Source: M0108 sp044228795
Lineage (GTDB): Bacteria; Pseudomonadota; Gammaproteobacteria; Chromatiales; Chromatiaceae
Direction: 5' to 3'
DNA length: 64,000 nucleotides
NCBI GenBank assembly: GCA_044228795.1
Contig: JBGAUE010000007.1
Coordinates: 1-64,000, forward strand
Shown in pieces: positions 16,910-25,218 of the stretch. The notes under the pieces were generated by a model that worked only from the letters and a program-made list of their open reading frames with translations, made no database searches and was not told where the DNA came from. Position 1 is the first letter of the stretch. Every line of letters starts with the position of its first letter. Position numbers and translations under genes: made by a program.

Positions 16910-18799
16910 ATGTGTGGTCTAGCGGCGATTCTTGCCTATCACGCCGAGGCCCCACCGGTCGATGAGGCTGAGTTGTTGCGGATGCGCGAGCGGATGATGG
17001 CGCGCGGTCCGGATGGGGCGGGCCTCTGGGTATCGGACGAGCGCCGGGTCGGATTGGCCCATCGGCGACTGGCCATCATTGAGTTGTCCGCCCTGGGTGC
17101 GCAGCCAATGACGAGCCAGGATGGACGATTCCACATCGTCTTCAATGGCGAGATCTACAACTATCCGGCCCTGCGCGAGGAGTTGGAGGGGGGCGGTTAT
17201 CGGTTTCGGTCGCACTCCGATACCGAGGTGCTGTTGGCGCTCTTTGGCGCACTGGGCCCGGCGATGCTCGGACGCTTGCGGGGTATGTTCGCCTTCGCCC
17301 TCTGGGATGCCTGGGAGCAGTCCCTGTTTGTGGCGCGCGATGCCTATGGCATCAAGCCCCTCTATTATGCCGACGATGGCCGCACCTTAAGGGTGGCCTC
17401 CCAGGTGCAGGCGTTGCGGGCGGGGGGGATGGTGGGGGGTGAGACGGATCTGGCAGGGTTGGCGGGCTTTTATCTGCTCGGCACCTTGCCTGAGCCCTTT
17501 ACCGCTTTGCGGTCCGTGCGGGCCCTGCCGGCCGGGCACTGGTTGCGCGTGCGGGAGGGGCGGGTGGAGGGTCCGGTTGGCTGGCAGGGGCTGGCGGAGG
17601 TTTGGCGGGATGCGACGGGGACCCCGGTCACTCCCGATGACGTGGGCGGAATTGCAGGCGGGATCGCCGGGGCCCTGGCTGAGTCGGTACGTCATCACCT
17701 GGTGGCGGATGTCCCGGTCGGTGCCTTCCTGTCCGCCGGCATCGATTCTGGCTCCCTGGTAGGACTGATGGCGGAGGCGGGACAGATGCCGCAAACGCTG
17801 ACGGTGGCCTTCGATGAGTACCAGGGTCTGCCCCAAGATGAGGCGCCGCTGGCGGCGACGGTAGCGGCCCACTATGGCGCGACCCATCGGGTGCATCGGA
17901 TCAGCGCGGCGCGCTTTCGCGACGATTGGCCGCGGATTCTGGCGGCGATGGATCAGCCGAGCAGCGATGGGGTGAACACCTGGTATGCCAGCGAGGCAGC
18001 GCGCCTGGCGGGGCTGAAGGTGGCGGTATCCGGCCTGGGCGGCGACGAGTTGTTTGGGGGCTACCCGGCCTTTCAGGATCTGCCGCGCTGGACGCGCTGG
18101 TTGGCCACCCCGGCACGCATCCCGGGTCTGGGTCGGGGGTTGCGGCGTATGGGGCAGCGCCTCACCCTGCCCTCCCCTACCCCCTCCGCCCTGCCTCTGC
18201 CGTCCTTCATCCGTGACCTTTCACCCAAGGCGCTGAGCCTGCTGGAGTTTGGTGGTACCTGGCCCGGCGCCTGGTTGTTGCGCCGCGGCATCTTCATGCC
18301 CTGGGAACTGCCGGCACTGATGGGCGAGGAGGCGGCGCGGGAGGGGCTGGAACGGCTGCGGCCCTTCGGGTTGATCAGCGCGGCCATGACGCCCGATCCG
18401 GGCACGGGCTTCGGCCGGGTCGCGGCCCTGGAGGCGGCGCTGTATATGCGCAACCAGTTGTTGCGCGATGCGGACTGGGCGGGCATGGCTCATGGCATCG
18501 AGATTCGGGTGCCGCTGGTGGATACCACGCTACTGAGCCGGGTCGCACCTCTGCTGCTGGCATCTGGCCAGCCCCGGGCTATCGGCAAACAGGCGCTGGC
18601 CATGGCGCCGCGGCGGCCCTTGCCGGCGCCGATCCGCCAGCGTCCCAAGACCGGCTTCACGCTGCCTTTCGCCGATTGGCTCGGCCAGGTGGAGGGGCTG
18701 GATGTGTGGAAGCAGGTACCGCAATTGGCGCGGCCGGGTTGTCATTGGTCGCGGCGAATGGTCTATGCCTTGGGCCAGGACGCGACTCTGTGGGCGTGA
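16910..18799 (+). CDS. Asparagine-synthase-like amidotransferase (AsnB family)
   Basis: 629 residues. The mature N-terminus after Met is Cys2 ('MCGLAAILAYH'), the Ntn glutaminase nucleophile; 'RGPDGAG', 'GLAHRRLAIIELS', 'FNGEIYNYPALREEL' and 'SDTEVLLALF' are class II amidotransferase blocks. The synthetase domain has 'GAFLSAGIDSGSLVGLM', a PP-loop that reads SAGIDSG instead of the common SGGLDSS, and 'VSGLGGDELFGGYPAF'. It uses glutamine and ATP to amidate a carboxylate; in glycan clusters such genes are usually assigned to amidation of uronic acids or aspartate, but the substrate is unknown. Partial copies of this gene occur at 23.7 and 28.0 kb. Confidence 0.87.
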   Translation: MCGLAAILAYHAEAPPVDEAELLRMRERMMARGPDGAGLWVSDERRVGLAHRRLAIIELSALGAQPMTSQDGRFHIVFNGEIYNYPALREELEGGGYRFRSHSDTEVLLALFGALGPAMLGRLRGMFAFALWDAWEQSLFVARDAYGIKPLYYADDGRTLRVASQVQALRAGGMVGGETDLAGLAGFYLLGTLPEPFTALRSVRALPAGHWLRVREGRVEGPVGWQGLAEVWRDATGTPVTPDDVGGIAGGIAGALAESVRHHLVADVPVGAFLSAGIDSGSLVGLMAEAGQMPQTLTVAFDEYQGLPQDEAPLAATVAAHYGATHRVHRISAARFRDDWPRILAAMDQPSSDGVNTWYASEAARLAGLKVAVSGLGGDELFGGYPAFQDLPRWTRWLATPARIPGLGRGLRRMGQRLTLPSPTPSALPLPSFIRDLSPKALSLLEFGGTWPGAWLLRRGIFMPWELPALMGEEAAREGLERLRPFGLISAAMTPDPGTGFGRVAALEAALYMRNQLLRDADWAGMAHGIEIRVPLVDTTLLSRVAPLLLASGQPRAIGKQALAMAPRRPLPAPIRQRPKTGFTLPFADWLGQVEGLDVWKQVPQLARPGCHWSRRMVYALGQDATLWA

Positions 18800-19068
18800 T
18801 CAGGGTGATCCGGGTCCTGCATGGCCTTCCTAGCCTGACTCCAGCCAGGCCCAGGGCCTTTTGAATAGACAAGCCCGCGAGCGGATACCCGATGTCGTCC
18901 ACCTCATGGTGGCCGCGAAGTGGGGCGGCTTCGGCCAGGCGGCGTGGCCGGACAACTGACGCACACCCTTCGAGTTGGGTCAGGAGTTGTTCGGCATGGG
19001 TTGCTTGGCTGAGGTGCCTATTGATCCTACTAAACGCCAAGGATTACCAAGCACGAAGGTCGGCCGCT
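18800..19068. other. Non-coding/decayed spacer
   Basis: No convincing gene. Short open frames on both strands have no recognisable family and overlap one another. The last 35 bases (about 19034-19068) match the sequence upstream of the HEPN-like frame at 38239, marking the left edge of a duplicated block. Confidence 0.5.
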
Positions 19069-19140
19069 ATGACTGCCCACTTGCGTTTGATCCGTCAAAA
19101 ACTTGATCATCTGACGCGGCTATGTGCCTATTTGGCCTAT
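19069..19140 (+). pseudogene. HEPN-like antitoxin-locus remnant, copy 1
   Basis: ATG 19069 begins 'MTAHLRLIRQKLDHLTR', nearly identical in DNA and protein to the frame starting at 38239. The N-terminal helix resembles the start of HEPN (DUF86/HepT) proteins, and the preceding bases end with the same 'KHEGRPL' tail as the MNT-like fragment at 38.2 kb, as expected for an MNT-HEPN pair. After about 24 codons the frame runs into an unrelated sliver and stops at 19302. It is a truncated remnant; the HEPN identification is tentative. Confidence 0.5.
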
Positions 19141-19189
19141 TCGCATGCTCAAGGGTCTCGGTATCGGCCGCTGATACCAGGCGGCACAG

Positions 19190-19312
19190 GCGGCACGCGC
19201 TGCCAACCTAACGGGCCTGACCTATTGCCCGCTGCTGGGAATCTACGCATACCTGATCGTGCTCAAATCGCAGGAGTTGCGGCGCGAAAGCGGCAGAGGT
19301 GAGGGGGCCTAA
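19190..19312 (+). pseudogene. Glycosyltransferase 2 C-terminal tail, copy 1
   Basis: The frame ending at TAA 19310-19312 reads 'NLTGLTYCPLLGIYAYLIVLKSQELRRE', matching the C-termini of the family 2 glycosyltransferase at 42723-43538 and of its pseudogene at 22833-23366 ('GLTYCGLLGIYEYPIVLKTREL'). Only about 37 codons remain. It is preceded at 19151-19178 by a sliver of the Rpn tail repeat. The whole arrangement (Rpn sliver, tail, GC-rich hairpin) recurs at 37.56-37.75 kb. Confidence 0.65.
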
Positions 19313-19356
19313 AGCCCCTCCCCCCTTGGTGGGGGAGGGGGTTGGGGAGAGGGGGC
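19313..19356. repeat. GC-rich dispersed palindrome (REP-like), copy 1
   Basis: CCCCTCCCCCCTTGG..GGGGGAGGGGG forms a hairpin followed by GTTGGGGAGAGGGGG. Near-identical blocks occur at 37709-37752 and, on the opposite strand, at 60625-60668. The pattern matches a widespread class of intergenic palindromes in proteobacteria; it could also act as a transcription barrier behind the upstream remnant. Confidence 0.6.
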
Positions 19357-19425
19357 CAGGCGGGGCCTGGCGGCGGATACGACACGGGCCCGAACGCGGC
19401 CGGGCTAAAAGGGTAGTGGGGGCTG

Positions 19426-20205
19426 ATGTCAATCTATCAAGGTAAGCTGGTCGCCTTGTTGGCCCTGCCGTTGGGGTGGGTGCTCCTCGCCGGCTTGGTG
19501 GCGCTGGGCCTGCTGGCAACGAATCGGCGGCGGGCCGCCGGGGTTGTCATCGCCCTGCAATTGCTGCTGCTGTGGGTCTGCGCCATGCCCTGGCTGGATC
19601 AGCGGCTGACGGCCGGGCTGGAGGCCGAATTCCCGCCGGTGGCCCTGGCCGAAACCCCGGTGGCTGAGGTGGCGGTGGTACTGGGGGGCGCGGTCGGCCT
19701 GGTTGGGGATCCGCCCACCGAGAATCTCTCCGGGGGCTCCGACCGGATTTTGCGTGCCGCCCGCCTCTACCGCGCGGGCAAGGTCGGCCGGGTGCTGGCG
19801 GTAGGTGGCAACCAGAGTTGGCTGGGTAACCCGGTGCCGGAGGCGGAGGCGATGCGCGATCTGCTCGTGGAATGGGGCGTGCCCGCTGCTCAGGTTCTGA
19901 CCGAGACAGCGAGTGGCAACACGCGGGAGAATGCCCTGTATGCTGCCGCCATCATCCGGGAGCATGGCTGGACGCGGGTGCTGCTGGTGACCTCGGCGAG
20001 GCATATGCACCGGGCGGTGGCGGCCTTTCGGGCCGCGGGTATCGCGGTGATCCCCTCGGCGACCGACTATGCCGTGGTGGGTCCACAACCGCTGGATGTC
20101 TTGGACTTCCTGCCCAATGCCGATGCCCTGGGGGGCGTGAGTTTTGCGTTGCGTGAATGGCTGGGACGGGCCTATTACTGGCTGCGGGGTTGGGGCGATG
20201 GCTAA
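19426..20205 (+). CDS. YdcF-like DUF218 membrane protein
   Basis: 259 residues. Two N-terminal transmembrane helices ('LVALLALPLGWVLLAGLVALGLL' and 'VVIALQLLLLWVCAMP'), then a periplasmic DUF218/YdcF domain: 'AVVLGGAV', 'GSDRILRAARLYRAGKVGRVLAVGGN', 'LTETASGNTRENALYAA', 'RVLLVTSARHMHRAVAAFRAAG'. These are the conserved family motifs (VVLGG, S-T-R-E-N, TS-x2-H). The family (ElyC/SanA/YdcF) is linked to envelope and polysaccharide metabolism without a settled reaction. A second intact copy lies at 41950, in the same orientation; pieces lie at 26.9 and 27.9 kb. The stop overlaps the next gene. Confidence 0.87.
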   Translation: MSIYQGKLVALLALPLGWVLLAGLVALGLLATNRRRAAGVVIALQLLLLWVCAMPWLDQRLTAGLEAEFPPVALAETPVAEVAVVLGGAVGLVGDPPTENLSGGSDRILRAARLYRAGKVGRVLAVGGNQSWLGNPVPEAEAMRDLLVEWGVPAAQVLTETASGNTRENALYAAAIIREHGWTRVLLVTSARHMHRAVAAFRAAGIAVIPSATDYAVVGPQPLDVLDFLPNADALGGVSFALREWLGRAYYWLRGWGDG

Positions 20206-21370
20206 CCACCTTGGGATGAAGGCGTCCACTCTGATGAGCAGCTATTTACCTCGGATCAGCCTCCTGCTTGGCTTTGTCCTGGGCATCGCCTTCCTGTATG
20301 CCGCCGCTCCCGACCTCAAGGTGGAAAAACGCTTCGAAAACTTGGCGTTGGGTGAAGAAAACACGGTCGCCATGGGTGGCGTGGTGGACATCCGGGTCCA
20401 CTGTCATGACCTCGACGATATTGACCTATGCCTGAACGGGTATAAACAGGCGGGCAACGCTCAGCCAGTGGTGCTGTGGCTGGGGAACTCTCAGGTGCAT
20501 GCGATCAACCATTACCGCCCCGGTGAAGAGACTGCGGCCCCGGAGCTTCATGGCCTGTTGCAGGATCGGGATCGCTATTTTCTTACCCTGTCTCAGCCCA
20601 ACGCGAACCTTCAGGAGCATTACCTCCTGTTTGCTCATCTGGTGGACAAGCTACCTGTCAAGACCTTGGTGCTGCCGGTGGTGTTTGACGATATGCGCGA
20701 GGAGGGGGTCAGGACGAGTCTGGCCGCGGCCTTGAAGGACCCGGACACCCGTGGAATCCTTGGTGGTACCCCAGTCGGGCAGAGCCTGGTGGCCAACCAT
20801 GGCGATCAGGATGCGGCGGGCAACGACATGGCGGCCTTGGCCGATACCGTGCAGGAATATTCAGAGCGGCGTCTAAATGAGGGGCTGGAGAGGGTTTGGC
20901 CGCTGTGGGCGGAGCGACCGGAATTACGAGGGGAATTCCTTCTGTCGCTCTATCTGCTGCGCAATTGGGTTTTGGGGATCGATCCTTCCTCAACCCGGAA
21001 GATGATCCCCGGGCGCTATGCCAATAACCGGGAGGCGTTCCAGGCTATCCTGGATCTGGCGGGAGAAAGGGGTATCGACGTCCTGGTGTATGTCGTGCCC
21101 CTGCGCAATGACGTGAAGGTGCCCTACGATCTGGAAGAGTACGCCGCCTTCAAGGCGGAGATGGCGACCCTCGCCGACCGGCCTGACGTGAGGTTTGCCA
21201 ACCTGGAGGATTTGGTACCTGCCGATCTTTGGGGCGCCAAGGCCGCCACTACCCTGGGGGGTGGCGAGGAGCTGGATTTTATGCACTTCCAGGCCGGGGG
21301 GCACCGGTTATTGGCGGCGGCCTTGTATCGCGAACTACAGGCGCTCTGGGGCGGGGAGGTCAGACCATGA
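20198..21370 (+). CDS. SGNH-hydrolase-like membrane-anchored protein, partner of MBOAT
   Basis: 390 residues from ATG 20198, overlapping the YdcF stop; ATG 20216 or 20232 are possible. One N-terminal anchor ('ISLLLGFVLGIAFLYAAAP') precedes a periplasmic domain with 'VVLWLGNSQVHAINHY', where GNS stands in for the GDS block I serine, and a terminal 'LDFMHFQAGGHRLLA' with the D-x-x-H block V pair. That pattern is of SGNH-fold acyltransferases or esterases such as AlgJ/AlgX/DltD-type partners. The next gene, overlapping by ATGA, is an MBOAT acyltransferase, so the pair probably O-acylates an exopolysaccharide in the periplasm. Confidence 0.75.
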   Translation: MANHLGMKASTLMSSYLPRISLLLGFVLGIAFLYAAAPDLKVEKRFENLALGEENTVAMGGVVDIRVHCHDLDDIDLCLNGYKQAGNAQPVVLWLGNSQVHAINHYRPGEETAAPELHGLLQDRDRYFLTLSQPNANLQEHYLLFAHLVDKLPVKTLVLPVVFDDMREEGVRTSLAAALKDPDTRGILGGTPVGQSLVANHGDQDAAGNDMAALADTVQEYSERRLNEGLERVWPLWAERPELRGEFLLSLYLLRNWVLGIDPSSTRKMIPGRYANNREAFQAILDLAGERGIDVLVYVVPLRNDVKVPYDLEEYAAFKAEMATLADRPDVRFANLEDLVPADLWGAKAATTLGGGEELDFMHFQAGGHRLLAAALYRELQALWGGEVRP

Positions 21371-22812
21371 TCTTCAACTCCCTGACCTATCTTTTGTTAC
21401 TGGTCACGGTCGTCGTCCTGTATTGGATTCTGCCCTACCGGGCGCGACTGCTCCTAGTCTTTGCCTCCAGCCTGCTCTTTTATGGCTTCTGGCGGATCGA
21501 GTTTTTGCCGATCCTGCTGTTGTCTGCCTTTGTCGACTGGTGGGTGTCGTTGAAGATGACCGGCCGACCGGAACGGCAGCGCTTTTACTTGCTGCTGGTT
21601 AGCCTGACCGTCAATCTCGGTTTGCTGTTCTATTTCAAGTATCTAATCTTTTTTGCGGACAACGCGATCGGGCTGGCTAATCTATTGGGTGCGGAGCTTG
21701 ACCCGATTGCCCTCACCATCATCCTGCCACTGGGGATCAGTTTTTACACCTTCCAGACCATCAGCTATACGGTGGACGTGTACCGGCGGCTGATCAATCC
21801 GGAGCGGGATCTCGTCCTCTATGGGTGCTTTGTCACCTACTTCCCGCAGTTGGTGGCGGGGCCGGTGTTGCGCGCTGCGGAGGTTATCCATCAGTTCGTC
21901 CACCGCGTGCCCTTTACCTGGGAGCACATTTTTGCTGGGGCGCGTCGTGTTCTCTATGGCTTGTTCCTGAAGGTGGCGTTGGCGGACAACCTGGCGCCCC
22001 TGGTGGATGCGGGCTTTGCGATGCCCCTAGCCACGATGTCCGCGCTGGATGTCTGGACGCTGGCCTTTTTGTTCGGGTTTCAAATCTATTTCGACTTCAG
22101 CGCCTATTCGCATATCGCCCTGGGCAGTGCCCGGATGATGGGGATTGTCTTCCCGGAGAATTTCAATTTCCCCTATCTGGCCAGTTCGCCAAAGGATTTC
22201 TGGCGGCGCTGGCATATCTCGCTGTCGAGCTGGATTCGGGACTATCTGTATTTACCCCTGGCGGGGGTCAAGGTGCATGACCGCTCGGTTGGAGGTCTTG
22301 CGGCGGCCACCACGGACCGGCGGCATACCAAGTCGCTGTTTTTGACCTGGGGCATCATGGGGCTCTGGCATGGGGCCAACTGGACCTTTCTGCTGTGGGG
22401 CCTGTACCACGCGGTGGTCATCACCCTCTACCGCCTGATCGAACCGGGCACCCGCGGGCTGGCGCACTGGGTACGCTGGTGGGGGGGGGTCGCTATCACC
22501 CTGCCACTGATGATGTTGGCCTGGATTCCCTTCCGTGCGGATTCGTTGGCGATGACCTTCGCCATGTGGGCCAAGCTCTTCGAACCCGCGGCCTATACCT
22601 GGCTGGGGATGCGCGAGAATGTCTATCTGATCGCCGCCCTGGTCCTGGCGGGGATCTTCATGACCTATGGGGTCAAGGAGAAACTGCTGCCCCGTCTGGA
22701 AAAGCTGCCGGTCCTGGCCTGGTCTGGGGATACCCTTTCTGTGGCGGTGATGACGGCGGTGGTGATCATCTTCCTGCGGCCGATCAATCAATTCATATAT
22801 TTTCAGTTTTAG
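21367..22812 (+). CDS. MBOAT-family O-acyltransferase (AlgI/DltB-like)
   Basis: 481 residues, about ten to eleven transmembrane helices, from ATG 21367, which overlaps the SGNH gene stop. MBOAT signatures: 'PLGISFYTFQTISYTVDVYR', 'YFPQLVAGPVLRA', 'DFSAYSHIALGSARMMGI', 'FWRRWHISLSSWIRDYLYLPL', and the catalytic histidine near residue 334 in 'WGIMGLWHGANWTFLLWGLYH'. Such proteins pass acyl groups across the membrane to a periplasmic acceptor enzyme. The neighbour at 20198 is the likely acceptor partner. Supported strongly as family; the target polymer is inferred from context. Confidence 0.92.
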   Translation: MIFNSLTYLLLLVTVVVLYWILPYRARLLLVFASSLLFYGFWRIEFLPILLLSAFVDWWVSLKMTGRPERQRFYLLLVSLTVNLGLLFYFKYLIFFADNAIGLANLLGAELDPIALTIILPLGISFYTFQTISYTVDVYRRLINPERDLVLYGCFVTYFPQLVAGPVLRAAEVIHQFVHRVPFTWEHIFAGARRVLYGLFLKVALADNLAPLVDAGFAMPLATMSALDVWTLAFLFGFQIYFDFSAYSHIALGSARMMGIVFPENFNFPYLASSPKDFWRRWHISLSSWIRDYLYLPLAGVKVHDRSVGGLAAATTDRRHTKSLFLTWGIMGLWHGANWTFLLWGLYHAVVITLYRLIEPGTRGLAHWVRWWGGVAITLPLMMLAWIPFRADSLAMTFAMWAKLFEPAAYTWLGMRENVYLIAALVLAGIFMTYGVKEKLLPRLEKLPVLAWSGDTLSVAVMTAVVIIFLRPINQFIYFQF

Positions 22813-22832
22813 GGAACGGACGCCCTCCCATA

Positions 22833-23366
22833 CTGGTTGATCGACTGCCTGCCGTCGAAGATGATGTTTATGGGCCGTTGGTTGCGCTATTTCGGGCTCT
22901 ATCCCAGTTATCAGGTGCTACTAGAGCATCCGACCGCTTCCGCTTAAAACAGGTCGGTCCCGGCCAATGCAAAGATCTGGCGCCGGCGCGCGTCGGCACG
23001 ATGCAGGAGCCCTACCTGCACTATTCCTTTGCCAAGGGGCTGACGGACTGGTTCGACAAACTCAACCGCTATGCCAGCGCCGAGGCGGCCGAGGCGGTGC
23101 GGTTGCTGAGGGCCGGCGGTGGTTTGGATTGGGAAGGTCTCTGGGCACGGGAGCCCAGGCGGCGCCGGCGGGCGCTCAAGGCCCTGTCCAGCCGTTTGCC
23201 CTATCGTCCCCTGCTGCGGTTTCTGTATATGTATGTGGTGCGCCCTGGCTTTCTGGACGGGCGCGCGGGCCTGACCTATTGCGGGCTGCTGGGGATCTAC
23301 GAGTACCCGATCGTGCTTAAGACGCGGGAGTTGCTGGCGCACCCGCCATCCCCGCCCGCGCGCTAG
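22833..23366 (+). pseudogene. Family 2 glycosyltransferase pseudogene (C-terminal half, frameshifted)
   Basis: Matches the C-terminal two thirds of the intact gene at 42723. The first part reads 'LPSKMMFMGRWLRYFGLYPSYQV' to a TAA near 22946; the continuation 'RLKQVGPGQCKDLAP...EPYLHYSFAKGLTDWFDK...GLTYCGLLGIYEYPIVLKTREL' is in another frame, so small indels lie near 22917-22945. The entire N-terminal catalytic GT-A part with the DXD is missing; sequence before 22833 is the MBOAT gene end. Non-functional. Confidence 0.85.
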
Positions 23367-23449
23367 CGGGCCCGGTGAGGATCGGCCGCGCGCCGCGCCT
23401 GATCTACGGGGTGCGCCTTAGGGTGGCGGCGGAACGGGACGGAGCCGTT

Positions 23450-23715
23450 TGGCAGTGGAGTCGCTGGTGGATGTGTCCCGGGAGCAGGTGGTGGCGCAAT
23501 ACCCGCGGGGTGATGTTTTGCTGTTCGCCTCAACCTATGATGGCTTCGGCCGGCCGTTTATCGACCCCTTGGCTGTCGGCCGTATTCGCGCGGGGATTGA
23601 CCGGATGCTCGAGGACGCGGCCTATCGGGAGCGGCGGGTGAGCCTGGGGTTCGAAAAGGTGCGCCGGTTTGATCTGGCCACCAGCGCTGGCCCAGTATGC
23701 CGCGCTGTACCGGAG
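23450..23715 (+). pseudogene. GT4 glycosyltransferase fragment with internal deletion
   Basis: Reads 'DVLLFASTYDGFGRPFIDPLAVGRIRAGIDRMLEDAAYRERRVSLGFEKVRRFDLA'. In GT4 enzymes 'ASTYDGFG' is followed by about 35 residues holding the donor-site glutamates before 'LIDP..V..IRAGI'. Here 'YDGFG' runs directly into 'RPFIDPLAV', so that block has been deleted. A frameshift then follows before 'LAQYAALYRRV'. Upstream parts are absent. Confidence 0.65.
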
Positions 23716-23719
23716 GGTC

Positions 23720-24066
23720 CCGGCACGGGCGCACGCTGGCCGAGGTCTGGCGGCATGCAGTGGGGACCCGCATCACGCCGGAGGGCGCGGCGGGGCTGGC
23801 CGGCGAGATCGCCGGGGCCCTGGCTGAGTCGGTCCGTCATCACCTGGTGGCGGATGTCCCGGTCGGCGCCTTTCTGTCCGCCGGCATCGACTCGGGCGGC
23901 GATGGATCAGCCCAGCAGCGACGGCGTGAACACCGGGTACGCGAGCGAGGCGACCCGGCTGGCGGGGCTGAAGGTGGCGGCGGGTTCCCCCATTGGTGCG
24001 GCCGGGTTGTCATTGGTCGCGGCGCCTGGTCTAGGCCCTGGCCCAGGACCAGACGCGCTGGCCGGG
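23720..24066 (+). pseudogene. asnB-like remnant 1 with two internal deletions
   Basis: Three pieces colinear with the intact amidotransferase at 16910: 'TLAEVWRHAVGTRITPE...ALAESVRHHLVADVPVGAFLSAGIDSG' (to 23897), then 'AMDQPSSDGVNTGYASEATRLAGLKVA' (to about 23980), then a stretch matching the last 60 bases of the gene (to about 24066). The first junction coincides with a 9-base repeat (GATTCTGGC at 17744-17752 and 17935-17943 in the intact copy), which would remove 191 bases. Not functional. Confidence 0.8.
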
Positions 24067-24079
24067 GTCCGGGTGATGC

Positions 24080-24240
24080 CGAGCCGGCACGGCGTGCCCA
24101 AAAGGTTCACATTACCCAACGAACCCATTGCAGTTCTGAACAGGGTTGCCCAGCCAGCCCCTTAATTCAGGAGGGCGTTCACACTCTCGGCGGTCAGGAT
24201 GCGCTCGGAGCAGCGGAGCAGGGTCTCGGGATCCGCGGCT
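24080..24240 (-). repeat. Rpn-gene tail repeat, copy at 24.1 kb
   Basis: The plus strand reads GGCACGGCGTGCCCAAAAGG..., then ...TTCTGAACAGGGTTGCCCAGCC... and TTAATTCAGGAGGGCGTTCACACTC.... On the minus strand the last part encodes the C-terminus 'LRCSERILTAESVNALLN'-like sequence of the Rpn nuclease whose longer remnant is at 30447-31080. Other copies: 25978-26066, 30405-30530, 37430-37590, and a sliver at 19151-19178. Confidence 0.65.
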
Positions 24241-24241
24241 G

Positions 24242-24364
24242 CCACCCAAGGGCCTGATCGAGGCCGCCGCCTGCGGGCTGCCGCTGATGACGACGGATGT
24301 GCCCGGCTGCCGGGAGGTGGTCACCGATGGGGTTGATGGTCGGCTGGTGCCGGCGCGGGATGGC
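24242..24364 (+). pseudogene. GT4 donor-site fragment
   Basis: About 40 codons reading 'PPKGLIEAAACGLPLMTTDVPGCREVVTDGVDGRLVPARDG', the canonical C-terminal donor-binding segment of family 4 glycosyltransferases of the sugar-undecaprenyl cluster type. It begins right after the Rpn tail repeat and ends where the VanZ-like fragment begins in another frame. Confidence 0.7.
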
Positions 24365-24578
24365 CGGCGGCGTCCTGGTGGTGCTTGTTTACGGGTTGAC
24401 ACGCCACCTGGCCCTGGCGGTCGCCGGGGTGCTGCTCTTTTCTTCCGCGCTGGAACTACTTCGGGCCTGGCTGCCGTGGCGGGAGTGCTCGTGGGAGAAT
24501 ATCCAGATCAATCTGCTCGCCGTGGCGCTGGGTGGGCTGGTGTCCTGGGTGGGGGTTAAGTCGAGGCCGCGGGGCTGA
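24360..24578 (+). pseudogene. VanZ-like protein fragment
   Basis: Frame 24360-24578 encodes two hydrophobic segments, 'GVLVVLVYGLTRHLALAVAGVLLFSSALELLRAWLP' and 'NLLAVALGGLVSWVG', joined by 'RECSWENIQI'. The 'S-x-x-E-L-x-Q/R-x-x-L-P-x-R-x-x-S-W-x-D-I' pattern is the C-terminal half of VanZ-family membrane proteins, common in exopolysaccharide loci. The N-terminal half is replaced by a glycosyltransferase fragment, so this is a truncated remnant, though a short membrane peptide could still be made from ATG 24360. Confidence 0.6.
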
Positions 24579-24756
24579 GGGTGTTCCCGGCGCCAGCGGA
24601 TACCGCGACCCCTGTCGGGCAGCGTTCGGATGGTGAGGGACGGGAAGATGCGGGAAATGGGCCTGTTTCGTTAGTTTTGTTTATTGTGTTCGATTCGTTT
24701 ATGACCAATAATCAGGTTCAGTCGTCCATCTGGAAATTTTGATAGCGGGGTTAATT

Positions 24757-25218
24757 ATGAGCGGAGTGCTGGAATTACGACCGACCAGCGAGCGGGATGT
24801 GGAGCTGGCCAAGATCGCGCAGGGTCTGATCATGATGGCGCTGGATCATTCCCGCGCCAATCAGATCGCCCTGATCAGCGACGACGACCAGGCGGTGGCG
24901 AAGCTGGAGCTGCCGCCGCATATGCTGCGGTTGTTCGCCGACCTGCTCGGCATGATGTCCAGGCACGAGCTGATCACGCTCGTCCCGCATGACCACGAAC
25001 TGAGCACGCAGGAAGTTGCCAATTTCCTCAATGTGTCGCGTCCCTTCGTGGTGAAGCTGATCGATGAAGGCCGTCTCAAGTGCAAGAAGGTCGGCCGACA
25101 TCGCCGGGTGGAGATGGCGGATGCGATCCACCTGCGGCATGCGATGCTGCAGGAAACGGAGCAGGCGCGGCAGGATTTGGCGAAAACTTCCGTCGAGTTC
25201 GGTATGGAAACGATCTGA
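24757..25218 (+). CDS. Antitoxin with excisionase-type HTH domain
   Basis: 153 residues from ATG 24757. The C-terminal half contains 'LSTQEVANFLNVSRPFVVKLIDEGRLKCKKVGRHRRVEMADAI', a MerR/excisionase-type (HTH_17) DNA-binding domain. The N-terminal part, 'LELPPHMLRLFADLLGMMSRH', is an alpha-helical region seen in antitoxins paired with PIN toxins. The PIN gene starts immediately after its TGA, without a gap. The antitoxin should bind the toxin and repress the common promoter, expected in the AT-richer stretch 24660-24750. Intact. Confidence 0.82.
   Translation: MSGVLELRPTSERDVELAKIAQGLIMMALDHSRANQIALISDDDQAVAKLELPPHMLRLFADLLGMMSRHELITLVPHDHELSTQEVANFLNVSRPFVVKLIDEGRLKCKKVGRHRRVEMADAIHLRHAMLQETEQARQDLAKTSVEFGMETI

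Noticed and set aside
18892..19302. 136-codon plus-strand frame spanning 18.9-19.3 kb
   Set aside because: Reads through the HEPN-like remnant and the glycosyltransferase tail in a wrong frame; a chimera of debris, not a gene.
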